A stretch of 64,000 nucleotides of DNA. It comes from Caballeronia terrestris. GTDB taxonomy: Bacteria; Pseudomonadota; Gammaproteobacteria; Burkholderiales; Burkholderiaceae. The stretch lies in the NCBI RefSeq assembly GCF_001544515.1, contig NZ_FCOL02000006.1:124001-188000 (forward strand), given 5' to 3'. The notes beneath the pieces are model-generated. The model was given only the letters and a program-made list of their open reading frames with translations, was not told the DNA's origin and searched no databases. A program made the position numbers and the translations under genes. Shown in pieces: positions 44,564-53,669 of the stretch; position 1 is the first letter of the stretch, and each line of letters begins with the position of its first letter.

Positions 44564-45943
44564 TCAGTCCCGCAAATCCCGCATGAAGTTGTCCCGCCAC
44601 ACGGACACGTTGTTCTCCCGCAGCGAATCGAACATCTCCCGATAACGCGCCTGCCGATCCGCGAGAGGCATCGCGAGCGCGGTTGCGAGGGCGTCAGCCA
44701 TGCCGTCGATGTCGAGCGGATTCACGATCAGCGCCCCGTTCAGCTCACGCGCCGCGCCCGCGAACTGCGACAGCACTAGCACGCCGGGATCGGCCGGGTC
44801 CTGCGCCGACACATATTCCTTCGCCACCAGGTTCATTCCGTCGCGCAACGGCGTGACGAACCCGACGTGCGATTCGCGAAACAGCGCCGCGAGCACCGGC
44901 CGTTCGTACTGGCGGTGGATGTAGCGGATCGGCGTCCAGTCGAGTTCGGCGTAGCGGCCGTTGATCCGTCCCGATTCGGCTTCGAGTTGCAAACGAATGT
45001 CGCGGTATGCATCGACATCGGAGCGCGTCGGCGGCGCGATCTGCAGGAACGACACGTTGTTGCGCTGCTGCGGCTGGTGTTCGATCAGTCGCTCGAACGC
45101 GCGAAATCGCTCGACGAGGCCCTTCGAATAGTCGAGCCGGTCGACGCTCATCACGAGCTTGCGCTGATGCAGCGTCGCCTTGACGGTGCGCACGTCGCGG
45201 CCGCTTTCGCCGTCCTTCGCGAGCGCGGCGATCTCGTCCGGGTAGACGCCGATCGGATACGCCGCCGCCTTCAAGGTCTTGCCGAACGCGCTGATTTCAC
45301 ACGGTTTCGACGCGTGACGCACGATCGACCCGTTCGCCTCGCACTCGATGTAGTCGCAAAAAGCGCGCAGATCAGGCGCGGTCTGGAACCCGAGCAGATC
45401 GAAGGAACAGAGGGCCTCGACGAGTTCGCGATGACGCGGCACGGACAGCAAAATCTGCGACGCCGGAAACGGAATGTGCAGGAAAAATCCGATCCGGTTC
45501 GTCACGCCGATTTCGCGCAGCGCCTGCGCGAACGGAATCAGGTGATAGTCGTGGACCCAGATCACATCGTCGGGCTTCAGGAGCGGCGCGAGCTGCTGCC
45601 CGAGCCAGCGGTTCACGCGGCAATAGCCGTCGAATTCGTGGCGGTCAAACTGGATCAGATCCGGCCGGTAGTGAAACGCGGGCCAGAGCGTCGCGTTCGA
45701 GAAGCCGCGGTAGTACTGGTCGTAGTCGCGGCGCACGAGGCCGATCGTCGCGAAGGTCACCGGGCCGCGCTCCTCCAGCGTGATGCCGTCCGGCGGCGCC
45801 GACACCACGTCGCCGCTCCAGCCGAACCACATGCCACCGGTTTCCTTGAGCGCATCGTAGACGCCGACCGCGAGCCCGCCCGCCGCCGGGCCGCCCTCGG
45901 AGATCGGCGCGACACGGTTCGACACGATGATCAGACGGCTCAC
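44564..45943 (-). CDS. otsA: Trehalose-6-phosphate synthase
   Basis: 459 aa GT20 enzyme joining UDP-glucose and glucose-6-phosphate. Landmarks: N-terminal GG loop (SEGGPAAGGLAVG), the catalytic Asp in IWVHDYHLIPFA, the donor-phosphate contacts in MSVDRLDYSKG, and RDGMNLVAKEYVSAQ. Start is GTG 45943, sharing bases with the otsB stop (GTGA overlap). It makes an osmo- and desiccation protectant. otsB is directly upstream, giving an otsB-otsA operon, the order seen in Burkholderia. Confidence 0.96.
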   Translation of the reverse strand: MSRLIIVSNRVAPISEGGPAAGGLAVGVYDALKETGGMWFGWSGDVVSAPPDGITLEERGPVTFATIGLVRRDYDQYYRGFSNATLWPAFHYRPDLIQFDRHEFDGYCRVNRWLGQQLAPLLKPDDVIWVHDYHLIPFAQALREIGVTNRIGFFLHIPFPASQILLSVPRHRELVEALCSFDLLGFQTAPDLRAFCDYIECEANGSIVRHASKPCEISAFGKTLKAAAYPIGVYPDEIAALAKDGESGRDVRTVKATLHQRKLVMSVDRLDYSKGLVERFRAFERLIEHQPQQRNNVSFLQIAPPTRSDVDAYRDIRLQLEAESGRINGRYAELDWTPIRYIHRQYERPVLAALFRESHVGFVTPLRDGMNLVAKEYVSAQDPADPGVLVLSQFAGAARELNGALIVNPLDIDGMADALATALAMPLADRQARYREMFDSLRENNVSVWRDNFMRDLRD

Positions 45944-46692
45944 GCGCGCGGCTCCGCGTCGCCCGCGATTTGCTGGAGCCAGTCTAGGAACGCCGGCACC
46001 GACTCGATGCGCGCGTGCGCGAGCGTATCGCCCGCACCGACCTTGATCGACAGCCCGCCGGTTTCGTTGACGACCGCGAAGCCTTTTTCGTCGGTCAGGT
46101 CGTCGCCGACGAACACCGGCCGGCGGCCCGTGAACGGCGGCTCGCTCAGGAACGCGCGCACCGCGCGGCCCTTGTCGACGTCCTTCGGCTTGATCTCGTA
46201 GACCATCTTGCCAGGCTGCAGCACGTAGGCATCGGCGTATTCGCGCACGAGCCGCTCGGTGGCCTCGCGCGCGGCCGGCTCGCGATCCGGCGCATTGCGG
46301 TAGTGCAGCGCGAGCGCCGCGCCCTTGATTTCGAGCAGCATGCCGGGATGGCGGCTGACCACGTCTTCGAGGACGTGCTCCATCCGGAGAAGCCGCTCGT
46401 CGTTGAAGCCGATGCGCTGCACGTCGCCGTTCGAATCGCGCCGCTCGGCGCCGTGCAGGCCAGCGACCGGCAGATCGGGAATCGCTAGGTACGCGTCGAT
46501 GCTGTCGATGCCCCGCCCCGATACCACCGCGACCGCGCCGTTCGTCGCGCGTCGGAGCGTCGTCAGAAGGTCGGGCACGATGCGCGGCACGACGATGCCA
46601 TCGGGCGTCGGCGCGAGTTCGACGAGCGTGCCGTCGAAGTCGAAGAAGAAAGCGGTTTCGGCGAGGGAGAGTGTGCGAGGGAGAGCTTGCAT
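45940..46692 (-). CDS. otsB: Trehalose-6-phosphate phosphatase
   Basis: 250 aa HAD-superfamily phosphatase. Motif I DFDGTLVEL (nucleophile Asp), motif II VVSGRGID, motif III Lys in LQPGKMVYEIKP, motif IV GDDLTDE. ATG 46692 (MQALPRTLSLAETAFFFDF) is preceded by AAGG about 10 nt away; ATG 46737 would add 15 residues with no ribosome site. It dephosphorylates the OtsA product to trehalose. A dyad-symmetric GCATCAT-CGAG-ATGATGC lies 165 nt upstream. Confidence 0.93.
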   Translation of the reverse strand: MQALPRTLSLAETAFFFDFDGTLVELAPTPDGIVVPRIVPDLLTTLRRATNGAVAVVSGRGIDSIDAYLAIPDLPVAGLHGAERRDSNGDVQRIGFNDERLLRMEHVLEDVVSRHPGMLLEIKGAALALHYRNAPDREPAAREATERLVREYADAYVLQPGKMVYEIKPKDVDKGRAVRAFLSEPPFTGRRPVFVGDDLTDEKGFAVVNETGGLSIKVGAGDTLAHARIESVPAFLDWLQQIAGDAEPRA

Positions 46693-47028
46693 CGATGGTT
46701 GCCTTTGCACCGGAGATGACCGGAAAAGTTTGCGCATCTTACCGCGAGCGATGGGGATTTCGAGATGCGGGCGGGCGATGGTTCAGTCGCGAACGGTGGG
46801 TTTGCTTTTGCGCGTGTCCCTTACAGCGTCTTGATACGCGCGGGTCTCGAGGGGCCGCATCATCGAGATGATGCACCCTGACAGTGCTGAGGCCGTTTTT
46901 TTGCGATACGACGAGCGGACCGCTCCAGCGCCGCCTCATCTAGTCGAGTCAGAAATGGCGTGTTTTGTTCCGGGCGCGGGGCAATGATCAAGGCGCGGGT
47001 CGAGGTGGTGGAGAGCCTCGGCAATGGC
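46693..47028. other. Intergenic region upstream of otsBA (336 bp)
   Basis: No gene is supported. It contains the dyad GCATCAT-CGAG-ATGATGC at 46857-46874, which could be an operator or a chance palindrome. The rest shows only random short frames. Confidence 0.5.
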
Positions 47029-47511
47029 CTACGAACGCCGCATCCAGACATGCAGAATGCCGTCCTCATCGTGGACATCGGAGATCGGCTCGAAGCCGAA
47101 CGCACCGTAGAACTTCTGCAGGTGCGCTTGTGCGTGCAGACGAATCGGCTGCTGCGGCCATTGCGCGACGATGTGCCCGAGCACGCGCTCGAGCATCGCG
47201 TTGCCGAGCTTCAGGCCACGATAACCGGCGCTCGTCAGCACCCGGCCGATGCGGACATCCGTCTCCGAGCGATCCCATTGGCCCGGCAAAAGCACACGCA
47301 GATAGCCCGCGAGTTCGGGACGCTTCGCGCCTTCGCCGTACACGAGCAGATGCCAGGCATCGATGTCGAGCCCATCGATATCGTTATAGAGACAGTCCTG
47401 CTCGACGATGAACACGGCGCTGCGCGCCGCGAGCATGTCGTAGACCTCGATGTTCGAGAGATCGTCGAAGTGTTTCCAGCGCCAGTCGAAACGGGAGAGA
47501 GGGTCGGTCAT
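47029..47511 (-). CDS. GNAT N-acetyltransferase, ElaA family
   Basis: 160 aa. The beginning WRWKHFDDLSNIEVYDMLAARSAVFIVEQDCLYNDIDGLD and the acetyl-CoA loop GRVLTSAGYRGLKLGNAMLE (RGxGLG-type) match ElaA-like GNAT proteins, and FYGAFGFEPISDVHDEDGI is the C-terminal signature. The substrate is unknown. ATG 47511 (MTDPLSRFDW) is the likely start; the frame extends 57 nt further without support. It points toward otsB on the same strand, separated by 336 bp. Confidence 0.88.
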   Translation of the reverse strand: MTDPLSRFDWRWKHFDDLSNIEVYDMLAARSAVFIVEQDCLYNDIDGLDIDAWHLLVYGEGAKRPELAGYLRVLLPGQWDRSETDVRIGRVLTSAGYRGLKLGNAMLERVLGHIVAQWPQQPIRLHAQAHLQKFYGAFGFEPISDVHDEDGILHVWMRRS

Positions 47512-47617
47512 GAGTTCGATCGCGGGCCGGGCGGCATCATCGCGCCCCGCCGATGAGAAAGTCTGCAATTATGCCGCGATGTTGGCGAGGCGAAGCACGC
47601 AATGGACGCGCAAAAAG

Positions 47618-47645
47618 AAAAAGCCCTGACTTGTCAGGGCTTTTT
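47618..47645 (-). terminator. Terminator of the tRNA-Gly-Gly-Cys operon
   Basis: AAAAAGCCCTGAC (47618-47630) and GTCAGGGCTTTTT (47633-47645) form a 13-bp stem with a 2-nt loop and U tract on the minus strand, 7 nt after tRNA-Cys. Confidence 0.93.
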
Positions 47646-47652
47646 CTCTTAC

Positions 47653-47726
47653 TGGAGGCGCGAACCGGAGTCGAACCGGTCTAAACGGCTTTGCAGGCCG
47701 CTGCATAACCGCTTTGCTATCGCGCC
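47653..47726 (-). tRNA. tRNA-Cys (anticodon GCA)
   Basis: Acceptor GGCGCGA pairs with TCGCGCC, then T and encoded CCA. Anticodon loop CTGCAAA gives GCA; T arm CCGGTTCGACTCCGG. 74 nt. Confidence 0.96.
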
Positions 47727-47811
47727 GTAAGCGGTGTCTGGTGTCGGCCGACGTTCAGAAGCATTCAGCCGGTCCACCAAACAAAAAGGGAAGCTTGGCT
47801 TCCCCTTTGAT

Positions 47812-47887
47812 TGGAGCGGGAGACGAGTCTCGAACTCGCGACCTCAACCTTGGCAAGGTTGCGCTCTACCAACTGAGCTACTCCCGC
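47812..47887 (-). tRNA. tRNA-Gly (anticodon GCC), copy 2
   Basis: Acceptor GCGGGAG with CTCCCGC, then T and encoded CCA. D arm AGCTCAGTTGGTAGAGC, anticodon loop TTGCCAA gives GCC, T arm GAGTTCGAGACTC. 76 nt, identical to the upstream copy. Confidence 0.97.
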
Positions 47888-47952
47888 ATTGTCCTGCATT
47901 TCCTGCCACACCGACGATGCGCCAATGCGCCACGCACCGACGACTTCAAATC

Positions 47953-48028
47953 TGGAGCGGGAGACGAGTCTCGAACTCGCGACCTCAACCTTGGCAAGGT
48001 TGCGCTCTACCAACTGAGCTACTCCCGC
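47953..48028 (-). tRNA. tRNA-Gly (anticodon GCC), copy 1
   Basis: Same sequence as the other tRNA-Gly; the 65-nt spacer between them is unrelated. This copy is first in the operon, about 60 nt after the -10 of the TTGACA promoter. Confidence 0.97.
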
Positions 48029-48088
48029 ATCTACTTCTTTTCCTGCTTTGCGTTCGCTTCGTTTCAGCGCTCACTCGACAGAAACGAG

Positions 48089-48117
48089 ATTATGTAGAAG
48101 CCCTGAAGCGCTGTCAA
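48089..48117 (-). promoter_or_regulatory. Near-consensus promoter of the tRNA operon
   Basis: TTGACA (48117-48112) and CATAAT (48094-48089) on the minus strand with exactly 17 bp between them, upstream of tRNA-Gly-Gly-Cys. Confidence 0.85.
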
Positions 48118-48153
48118 TAGTTTTGTATGCGCCCTTTCACTCTGCGACGCAAT

Positions 48154-48750
48154 TTATAGCATCCCGCCGCGCTCGCGGATTTGCGGCCACGCGAGCTTCA
48201 TGTAATAGAGCATCGACCACACGGTCAGGAACGCCGCGACGTAGATGAGCCATAGACCCCAGACGCGCGTATCTATGACGTACTGCGTGCCCGCGATCCG
48301 CAACTGCCCATAGAAAAGCAGCATTGGAATGGCGACCATCTGGCAGACGGTCTTGAACTTGCCGAGCGAGTTTACGGCGACGCTCTTCGACGCGCCGATC
48401 TGCGCCATCCATTCGCGCAGCGCCGAAATCGTGATCTCGCGACCGACGATGACAAGCGCGATCACCGCGTTCAGGCGCATCAGTTGCACGAGGACGAGCA
48501 GCGCTGCGGTGACCATCAGCTTATCGGCGACGGGATCGAGGAACGCGCCGAACGATGACGTCTGGTTGAGCTTGCGCGCGAGAAAGCCGTCAAACCAGTC
48601 GGTAAGCGCGGCGAGCACGAAGATGATCATCGCGAGCAGATTGCGATGCTCCGGGCTCATCATCACGTCCGGCAAGTAGAAGATGCCCACGACGAGCGGA
48701 ATCAGCACGATTCGCAGCCACGTCAGAAAAATCGGGAGGTTGAACGGCAT
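48154..48750 (-). CDS. pgsA: CDP-diacylglycerol-glycerol-3-phosphate 3-phosphatidyltransferase
   Basis: 198 aa inner-membrane enzyme, first step of phosphatidylglycerol synthesis. The CDP-alcohol phosphotransferase motif DGFLARKLNQTSSFGAFLDP-VAD (DGxxAR-x8-GxxxDxxxD) is intact. Four or more hydrophobic segments. I use ATG 48750 (MPFNLPIFLTWLRIVLIP), aligning with the E. coli start; ATG 48786 would add 12 residues. It lies downstream of uvrC, the common uvrC-pgsA pair, and upstream of the tRNA operon. Confidence 0.95.
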   Translation of the reverse strand: MPFNLPIFLTWLRIVLIPLVVGIFYLPDVMMSPEHRNLLAMIIFVLAALTDWFDGFLARKLNQTSSFGAFLDPVADKLMVTAALLVLVQLMRLNAVIALVIVGREITISALREWMAQIGASKSVAVNSLGKFKTVCQMVAIPMLLFYGQLRIAGTQYVIDTRVWGLWLIYVAAFLTVWSMLYYMKLAWPQIRERGGML

Positions 48751-48864
48751 CGGCTGAGGCGAGGCATCGTGTGAGGGAGGTGCCATTGTGCCGCGTCGAC
48801 CCTCATGTCACAAGGCGAGCGGGCCGGCGCCTGGCTACGGTGGCGCACTGCGGTCCGCCCCGCC

Positions 48865-51384
48865 TCAATGCAACTGCCGATAAATCTGCTCGGCGAGCGC
48901 AAGCGAAATCCCTTCGACGCTCGCCAGATCCTCGACGCTCGCCGCCTGCACGCCGCGCAATCCGCCGAAACGCGACAACAGCCGCTGCCGCCGCTTCGCC
49001 CCGACGCCTTCCAGCTCCTCCAGCCGCGACGTCTGCCGCGTCTTCGCGCGTTTTGCGCGCATGCCGGTGATCGCGAAGCGGTGCGCTTCGTCGCGGATCT
49101 GCGCGACGAGCATCAGCGCCGCGCTCTCCTTGCCGAGTTCGAGCGGCGCCCGGCCGTCCGCGAAGATCAGCGTCTCCAGCCCGACCTTGCGCCCCTCGCC
49201 CTTCGCGACGCCGACCAGCATTCCGCGATCAAGTCCCAGTTCCGCGAACACCTGCCGCGCGATTTCGACCTGCCCTTTGCCGCCGTCGATCAGGACGATG
49301 TTCGGCAACAAGCCGCCCGCCGCGACGGGCTCGGCGGCGTCGAGCGTGACGTTGGGATCGGCGGCGTCTTCGGGCTGGAGCGTCGTGGCTTCGTCGGCGG
49401 CGTTGGCGGCGGCCTGCGCGAGCATCTTCTCGTAGCGGCGCGTGAGGACCTGGCGCATCGCGGCGTAGTCGTCGCCGGGGGTGATGCCGGTGATGTTGTA
49501 GCGGCGATACTCACCCGACTGCATCTTGTGTCGGTGATAGACGACGCACGACGCCTGCGTCGCCTCGCCCATCGTGTGGCTGATGTCGAAGCACTCGATG
49601 CGCAGTTGCGCGAGGTCGTCCATTTCCAGGCTCAACGTGTCCGCGAGCGAGCGAGTGCGGGCCTGCTGCGAGCCCTGTTCCGACAGCAAGCGCGCGAGCG
49701 CGAGTTTCGCGTTCTGCTCGGCCATCGAGAGCCACACGCGCTTCTGGCCCTGCGGCTGGCGCAGTAGCGTGACCTTGTGGCCGGCCTGCTCGATCAGCAG
49801 ATCGACGAGTTCGCGGCTCGCGGGCGCGTGGCTCACGACCAGTACCGGAGGTACGCGATTGCCGATGTAGTGCTGCGCGATGAATGCTTCAAGCACTTCG
49901 GATTCGAGGACGCCTTCGCGGACGAGGGGTGTGGGTTCCTGGCCGGCGTCGGCGGAGTCGCTCGGCGCGCGCGCGCCGTCCTCGGCTGTGTCGTCAGGCG
50001 TTGGTTCGGGGCGAGGCGCTTCCGCAGCGGTGGAAAATGCATTGTCCGTGCGGGCCGCGAGGTGCTTCCGCGCCTTGGATTTCAAGTCGACTTCGTCGGC
50101 AGCGCTGGAAAGCGCGTCGTCCCCGAGCGTCGTATCGTGTTGCCCCGCCGGCATTTTTGCGCCGGCCTCTGCGGCAGCACCGGAATATGCATCGTTCCCA
50201 CTCGCCGCGTCGGATTGCCGCGCCACGGCTTGCGTGCCCGTTTCCTCGGCGACTCCGATAGGTGCTCCGTCCGCGTGCGACGCAAGAGGCTGCCGCGCCT
50301 TGGCTTCCGCGCCGACTTCTTCGGTCGCAGAAGAACGCGTTTCGCCTGCGTCCGCCGCGTCGAACCGCCCCGCCGCGGTGGTAAAACGCCCTGCGCCCGC
50401 ACCCGCAGACTCGATATCCTCCGCCCCCACCTCCTCCACCACGATCGGCGCGATCCCTTCGATCAACTCGCCGTCCTCATCGTCCTCAACAGCATCCCCG
50501 ATTCCGAGCGCCGCTTCGACATGCGTCGGGAAATACGCCTTGTCGCCGAGATGCCGCCCGCCGCGCACCATCGCGAGGTTCACGCAGACTTTGCCGCCCA
50601 AGGCGACCACCGCAAGGATATCGACGTCGTTATCACCGCCGACTTCGATCGCCTGCTGATGCAGCACCGTCGACAGCGAACTCATCTGGTTGCGCACCGC
50701 CGCCGCCTGCTCGAACTTCAGCTCGGCGGCAAAGCCATGCATCTTTTGCTCGAGCTCCTTCATCACCTCGCCCTGCCGGCCGAGCAGAAAGCGCGACGCG
50801 TTCGCGACGTCGCGGGCGTAATCCTCCTCGCTGACGAGCCCGACGCACGGCCCCGTGCAGCGCCCGATCTGATGCAGCAGGCACGGCCGCGTGCGGTTCG
50901 TGAACACCGAGTCCTCGCAAGTGCGCAACTGGAACACGCGCTGCAGGATCTGGATGCTCTCGCGCACCGCCCACGCGCTCGGAAACGGTCCGAAATACTG
51001 GTTCTTTTTATCGACGGCGCCGCGGTAATACGCCATGCGCGGAAACCGATGGCCAGTCAGCTTCAGATACGGATAAGACTTGTCGTCGCGGAAGAGGATG
51101 TTGTAGCGCGGCGTCAGCGCCTTGATCAGATTGTTCTCAAGCAACAGCGCTTCGGCTTCGGAACGCGTGACGGTCGTCTCGATCTTGCGGATGCGCGTCA
51201 CCATCATCGCGATGCGCGGCGAATGCAGCGTCTTCGTGAAATAGCTCGATACGCGCTTCTTCAGGTTGCGCGCCTTGCCGACGTACAGCACGGCGCCCTC
51301 GGCGTCGTAGTAGCGGTACACGCCGGGCAGGTGGGGCAACTGGGCAAGAATCTTCTTGGGATCGAAAACGTCGGTGTCTGTCAT
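48865..51384 (-). CDS. uvrC: UvrABC nuclease subunit C (repeat-expanded)
   Basis: 839 aa; E. coli UvrC is 610. N-terminal GIY-YIG nuclease for the 3' incision ([25 protein letters not shown]), Cys cluster ([19 protein letters not shown]), UVR motif that binds UvrB ([21 protein letters not shown]) near residues 208-230, RNase H-like domain for the 5' incision ([22 protein letters not shown]) and a C-terminal HhH pair. Residues about 311-488 are an Ala/Asp/Glu-rich insert containing a 25-residue tandem repeat. ATG 51384 ([12 protein letters not shown]) is chosen over the 17-codon extension. pgsA follows. Confidence 0.95.
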   Translation of the reverse strand: MTDTDVFDPKKILAQLPHLPGVYRYYDAEGAVLYVGKARNLKKRVSSYFTKTLHSPRIAMMVTRIRKIETTVTRSEAEALLLENNLIKALTPRYNILFRDDKSYPYLKLTGHRFPRMAYYRGAVDKKNQYFGPFPSAWAVRESIQILQRVFQLRTCEDSVFTNRTRPCLLHQIGRCTGPCVGLVSEEDYARDVANASRFLLGRQGEVMKELEQKMHGFAAELKFEQAAAVRNQMSSLSTVLHQQAIEVGGDNDVDILAVVALGGKVCVNLAMVRGGRHLGDKAYFPTHVEAALGIGDAVEDDEDGELIEGIAPIVVEEVGAEDIESAGAGAGRFTTAAGRFDAADAGETRSSATEEVGAEAKARQPLASHADGAPIGVAEETGTQAVARQSDAASGNDAYSGAAAEAGAKMPAGQHDTTLGDDALSSAADEVDLKSKARKHLAARTDNAFSTAAEAPRPEPTPDDTAEDGARAPSDSADAGQEPTPLVREGVLESEVLEAFIAQHYIGNRVPPVLVVSHAPASRELVDLLIEQAGHKVTLLRQPQGQKRVWLSMAEQNAKLALARLLSEQGSQQARTRSLADTLSLEMDDLAQLRIECFDISHTMGEATQASCVVYHRHKMQSGEYRRYNITGITPGDDYAAMRQVLTRRYEKMLAQAAANAADEATTLQPEDAADPNVTLDAAEPVAAGGLLPNIVLIDGGKGQVEIARQVFAELGLDRGMLVGVAKGEGRKVGLETLIFADGRAPLELGKESAALMLVAQIRDEAHRFAITGMRAKRAKTRQTSRLEELEGVGAKRRQRLLSRFGGLRGVQAASVEDLASVEGISLALAEQIYRQLH
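50020..50370 (-). repeat. 25-residue tandem repeat in the UvrC linker (about 4.7 copies)
   Basis: Residues 339-455 of UvrC split into units of exactly 25 residues: [12 protein letters not shown]..., [12 protein letters not shown]..., [12 protein letters not shown]..., [12 protein letters not shown]... and [12 protein letters not shown].... Shared positions include Gly/Arg-Arg/Gln at the start, Ala-(Glu/Asp) in the middle and a small-residue end. At the DNA level the period is 75 bp; CCGCGCCTTGG recurs 226 bp apart, about three units. Confidence 0.75.
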
Positions 51385-51503
51385 GCAGCAGAATGCAGCG
51401 GATGGGTGCGGATGCCGGACGCGCGGTGCTGTCAAGCAATCAGCGCTGTCTTAGAATCGCCAGTTTAGATCATTACGCGGCGCTCTCGCCGCGCAAGACG
51501 TCC

Positions 51504-52700
51504 ATGTCCACGCTCAACGCATCGCCCGCTCCGGAAATCGCCTGCGACATTTTCTGCGAGGTCATCGATAACTTCGGCGACATCGGCGTCTGCTGGCGGC
51601 TCGCGCGCCAGCTCGCGGCGGAATGCGGCTGGCAGGTGCGCCTCTTCGTCGACGATCTGAAAGCCTTTCACGCGCTCTGCCGCGACATCGAACCGGGGCG
51701 CGCGCGGCAGGAGGCGGCGGGCGTCGTGATCGAGCACTGGCACGAGCCGTCGCACGCGGGCGAGACGCTGGAAATCGCCGATGTCGTGATCGAGGCGTTC
51801 GGCTGCGAATTGCCGCATGTCTACGTCGCGGCGATGGCCGAGCGCGAGCGGCGACCAGTGTGGATCAACCTGGAATATCTGAGCGCGGAGGATTGGGTCG
51901 CGGATTTTCACCTCAGGCCGTCGCCGCATCCGCGCTATCCGCTCGTCAAGACGTTTTTCTTCCCCGGCCTTGGACCGAAGACCGGCGGCGTATTGAAAGA
52001 GCGCGATCTCGACCGCGACCGGCTGGCTTTCGATCGCGACGCATGGTGGCGCGAGCGCGTCGGTGTTCCGGCGCCGTCCGCTGACAGCACGGTCGTCTCG
52101 CTGTTCGCGTACGAGAATCCCGCGATCGACAAATTGCTCGCGCAGTGGCAAAACGCCCCGTCACCGGTCGTGCTGCTCGTGCCAGAAGGCCGCATCTCGG
52201 GCGCGATCGCGCGCGGCTTCGGCCTGCCGCATTTCCCGGCCGGCGCGTCGGCGAGCCGCGGATCGCTGCGCGCGCATGCGCTGGGTTTTGTCGAGCAGCC
52301 GCGTTTCGACACGTTGCTCTGGGCGTCCGACGTCAATTTCGTGCGCGGCGAGGATTCGTTCGTGCGCGCGCAATGGGCGCAGAAACCGTTCGTCTGGCAC
52401 ATCTACCCGCAAGCCGACGACGCGCATCTCCCGAAGCTCGATGCGGCCCTCGCCCACTACACGAACGGCCTGCCCGACACAACGCGCGAGTCGGTCGCGC
52501 GGTTCTGGCATGCGTGGAACGGGGCCGGATCGCCGGACTGGGCGGACTTCTGGCGGCATCGGACGCTGCTGGAGGCGCGCGCCGCTGATTGGGCACTGGA
52601 GCTTGCCGCAGTCGGCAATCTGGCGGCGAATCTGGCCGCCTGCGTCGCCGGGAACTTGTCTGCAAATGTGGCCGATCAGCCAAAAACTCAGTTAAAATAA
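51504..52700 (+). CDS. earP: EF-P arginine rhamnosyltransferase
   Basis: 398 aa GT-B enzyme of the DUF2331 family that adds rhamnose from dTDP-rhamnose to Arg32 of EF-P. Typical features: CDIFCEVIDNFGDIGVCWRLARQLA near the start, the beta-strand IEHWHE, the GT-B partition with FFFPGLGPKTGGV, and FVRGEDSFVRAQWAQKPFVWHIYP near residue 310 whose Asp/Glu side chains bind the sugar nucleotide. It is divergent from uvrC and lies 147 nt upstream of efp on the same strand, the usual earP-efp pair. ATG 51504 is the natural start. Confidence 0.94.
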   Translation: MSTLNASPAPEIACDIFCEVIDNFGDIGVCWRLARQLAAECGWQVRLFVDDLKAFHALCRDIEPGRARQEAAGVVIEHWHEPSHAGETLEIADVVIEAFGCELPHVYVAAMAERERRPVWINLEYLSAEDWVADFHLRPSPHPRYPLVKTFFFPGLGPKTGGVLKERDLDRDRLAFDRDAWWRERVGVPAPSADSTVVSLFAYENPAIDKLLAQWQNAPSPVVLLVPEGRISGAIARGFGLPHFPAGASASRGSLRAHALGFVEQPRFDTLLWASDVNFVRGEDSFVRAQWAQKPFVWHIYPQADDAHLPKLDAALAHYTNGLPDTTRESVARFWHAWNGAGSPDWADFWRHRTLLEARAADWALELAAVGNLAANLAACVAGNLSANVADQPKTQLK

Positions 52701-52847
52701 GCGGTTATCCAACGGCTGAGACCCTCGAACCACTGGCTGCGTCGTCAGACATGGCCCGAAATCAAGGTTGAACACCGTCCAGATTTTGCTGGCGTCCGCT
52801 CTTTGAAACGGGCGTTTGAAGATAGAAACCACAGGACTGTTTTAGAT

Positions 52848-53405
52848 ATGAAGACCGCACAAGAACTCCGCGTTGGCAACGTCGTGATGATCGGCAGCGA
52901 TGCCATGGTCGTGCAGAAGGCCGAATACAACAAGTCGGGCCGCAACTCGGCCGTCGTGAAGATGAAGTTCCGCAACCTGCTGTCGGCGGCGAACATGGAA
53001 TCGGTCTACAAGGCCGACGACAAATTCGACGTCGTCCTGCTCGACCGCAAGGAAGTGAGCTACTCGTACTTCGCCGACCCGATGTACGTGTTCATGGACG
53101 CCGATTACAACCAGTACGAAGTCGAAGCCGAAATGATGGGCGACGCGCTGCACTACCTCGAAGACGGCATGCCGTGCGAAGTCGTGTTCTACAACGAAAA
53201 GGCAATTTCGGTCGAACTGCCGACCACGCTCGTGCGCGAAATCATCTACACGGAGCCGGCTGTCAAGGGCGATACGTCGTCGGGTAAGGTGCTCAAGACC
53301 GCGAAGATCAACACCGGCCTCGAACTTCAAGTGCCGCTCTTCTGCAACATCGGCGACAAGATCGAAATCGACACGCGTACCAACGAGTACCGCAGCCGCG
53401 CCTAA
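52848..53405 (+). CDS. efp: Elongation factor P (Arg32 type)
   Basis: 185 aa, three OB-like domains; rescues ribosomes stalled at polyproline stretches. The tip of the first domain is [13 protein letters not shown] with Arg32 instead of the Lys used by the EpmA system. This matches the adjacent earP and indicates rhamnosylation. The conserved C-terminal TNEYRSRA is present. A terminator follows directly. Confidence 0.97.
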   Translation: MKTAQELRVGNVVMIGSDAMVVQKAEYNKSGRNSAVVKMKFRNLLSAANMESVYKADDKFDVVLLDRKEVSYSYFADPMYVFMDADYNQYEVEAEMMGDALHYLEDGMPCEVVFYNEKAISVELPTTLVREIIYTEPAVKGDTSSGKVLKTAKINTGLELQVPLFCNIGDKIEIDTRTNEYRSRA

Positions 53406-53476
53406 AACGCGAGCCGTAGCAGCGGGTGGGCGCAGCGAGCGCCGCCCGCGTCGGGAATTGTCTCTACGACGCCACG

Positions 53477-53505
53477 AAAAAAAGCGCCCTTTCTGGGCGC
53501 TTTTT
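53477..53505 (+). terminator. Rho-independent terminator after efp
   Basis: AAAAAAAGCGCCC and GGGCGCTTTTT arms with a TTTCT loop, ending in a U-rich tract. Confidence 0.92.
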
Positions 53506-53669
53506 CTTTTGCGTGAAGTTTTTGACATCTTCAGGCAAACTTTACCGGCTTCATCCCATAAAGATGGCGATATTGTCATGGAGCAGCCAGCGAAAACAGG
53601 TCTTCTGTTCGAAATGTACCGTTGGCATGAATTCTGCTGTAAGGGTGGGTCTCTACTCGACAATGAACC

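Noticed and set aside
46860..47105. 81-codon frame in the intergenic gap before otsB
   Set aside because: It mostly overlaps the antisense of the GNAT gene and is Arg/Ser-rich like other shadows.
47765..48013. 82-codon frame and similar frames across the tRNA-Gly genes
   Set aside because: They read the tRNA sequences themselves; the repeated peptide simply reflects the two identical tRNAs.
50020..50370. UvrC repeat as a CRISPR-like array
   Set aside because: The units are degenerate, contiguous with no spacers and in frame within a protein; this is a coding tandem repeat.
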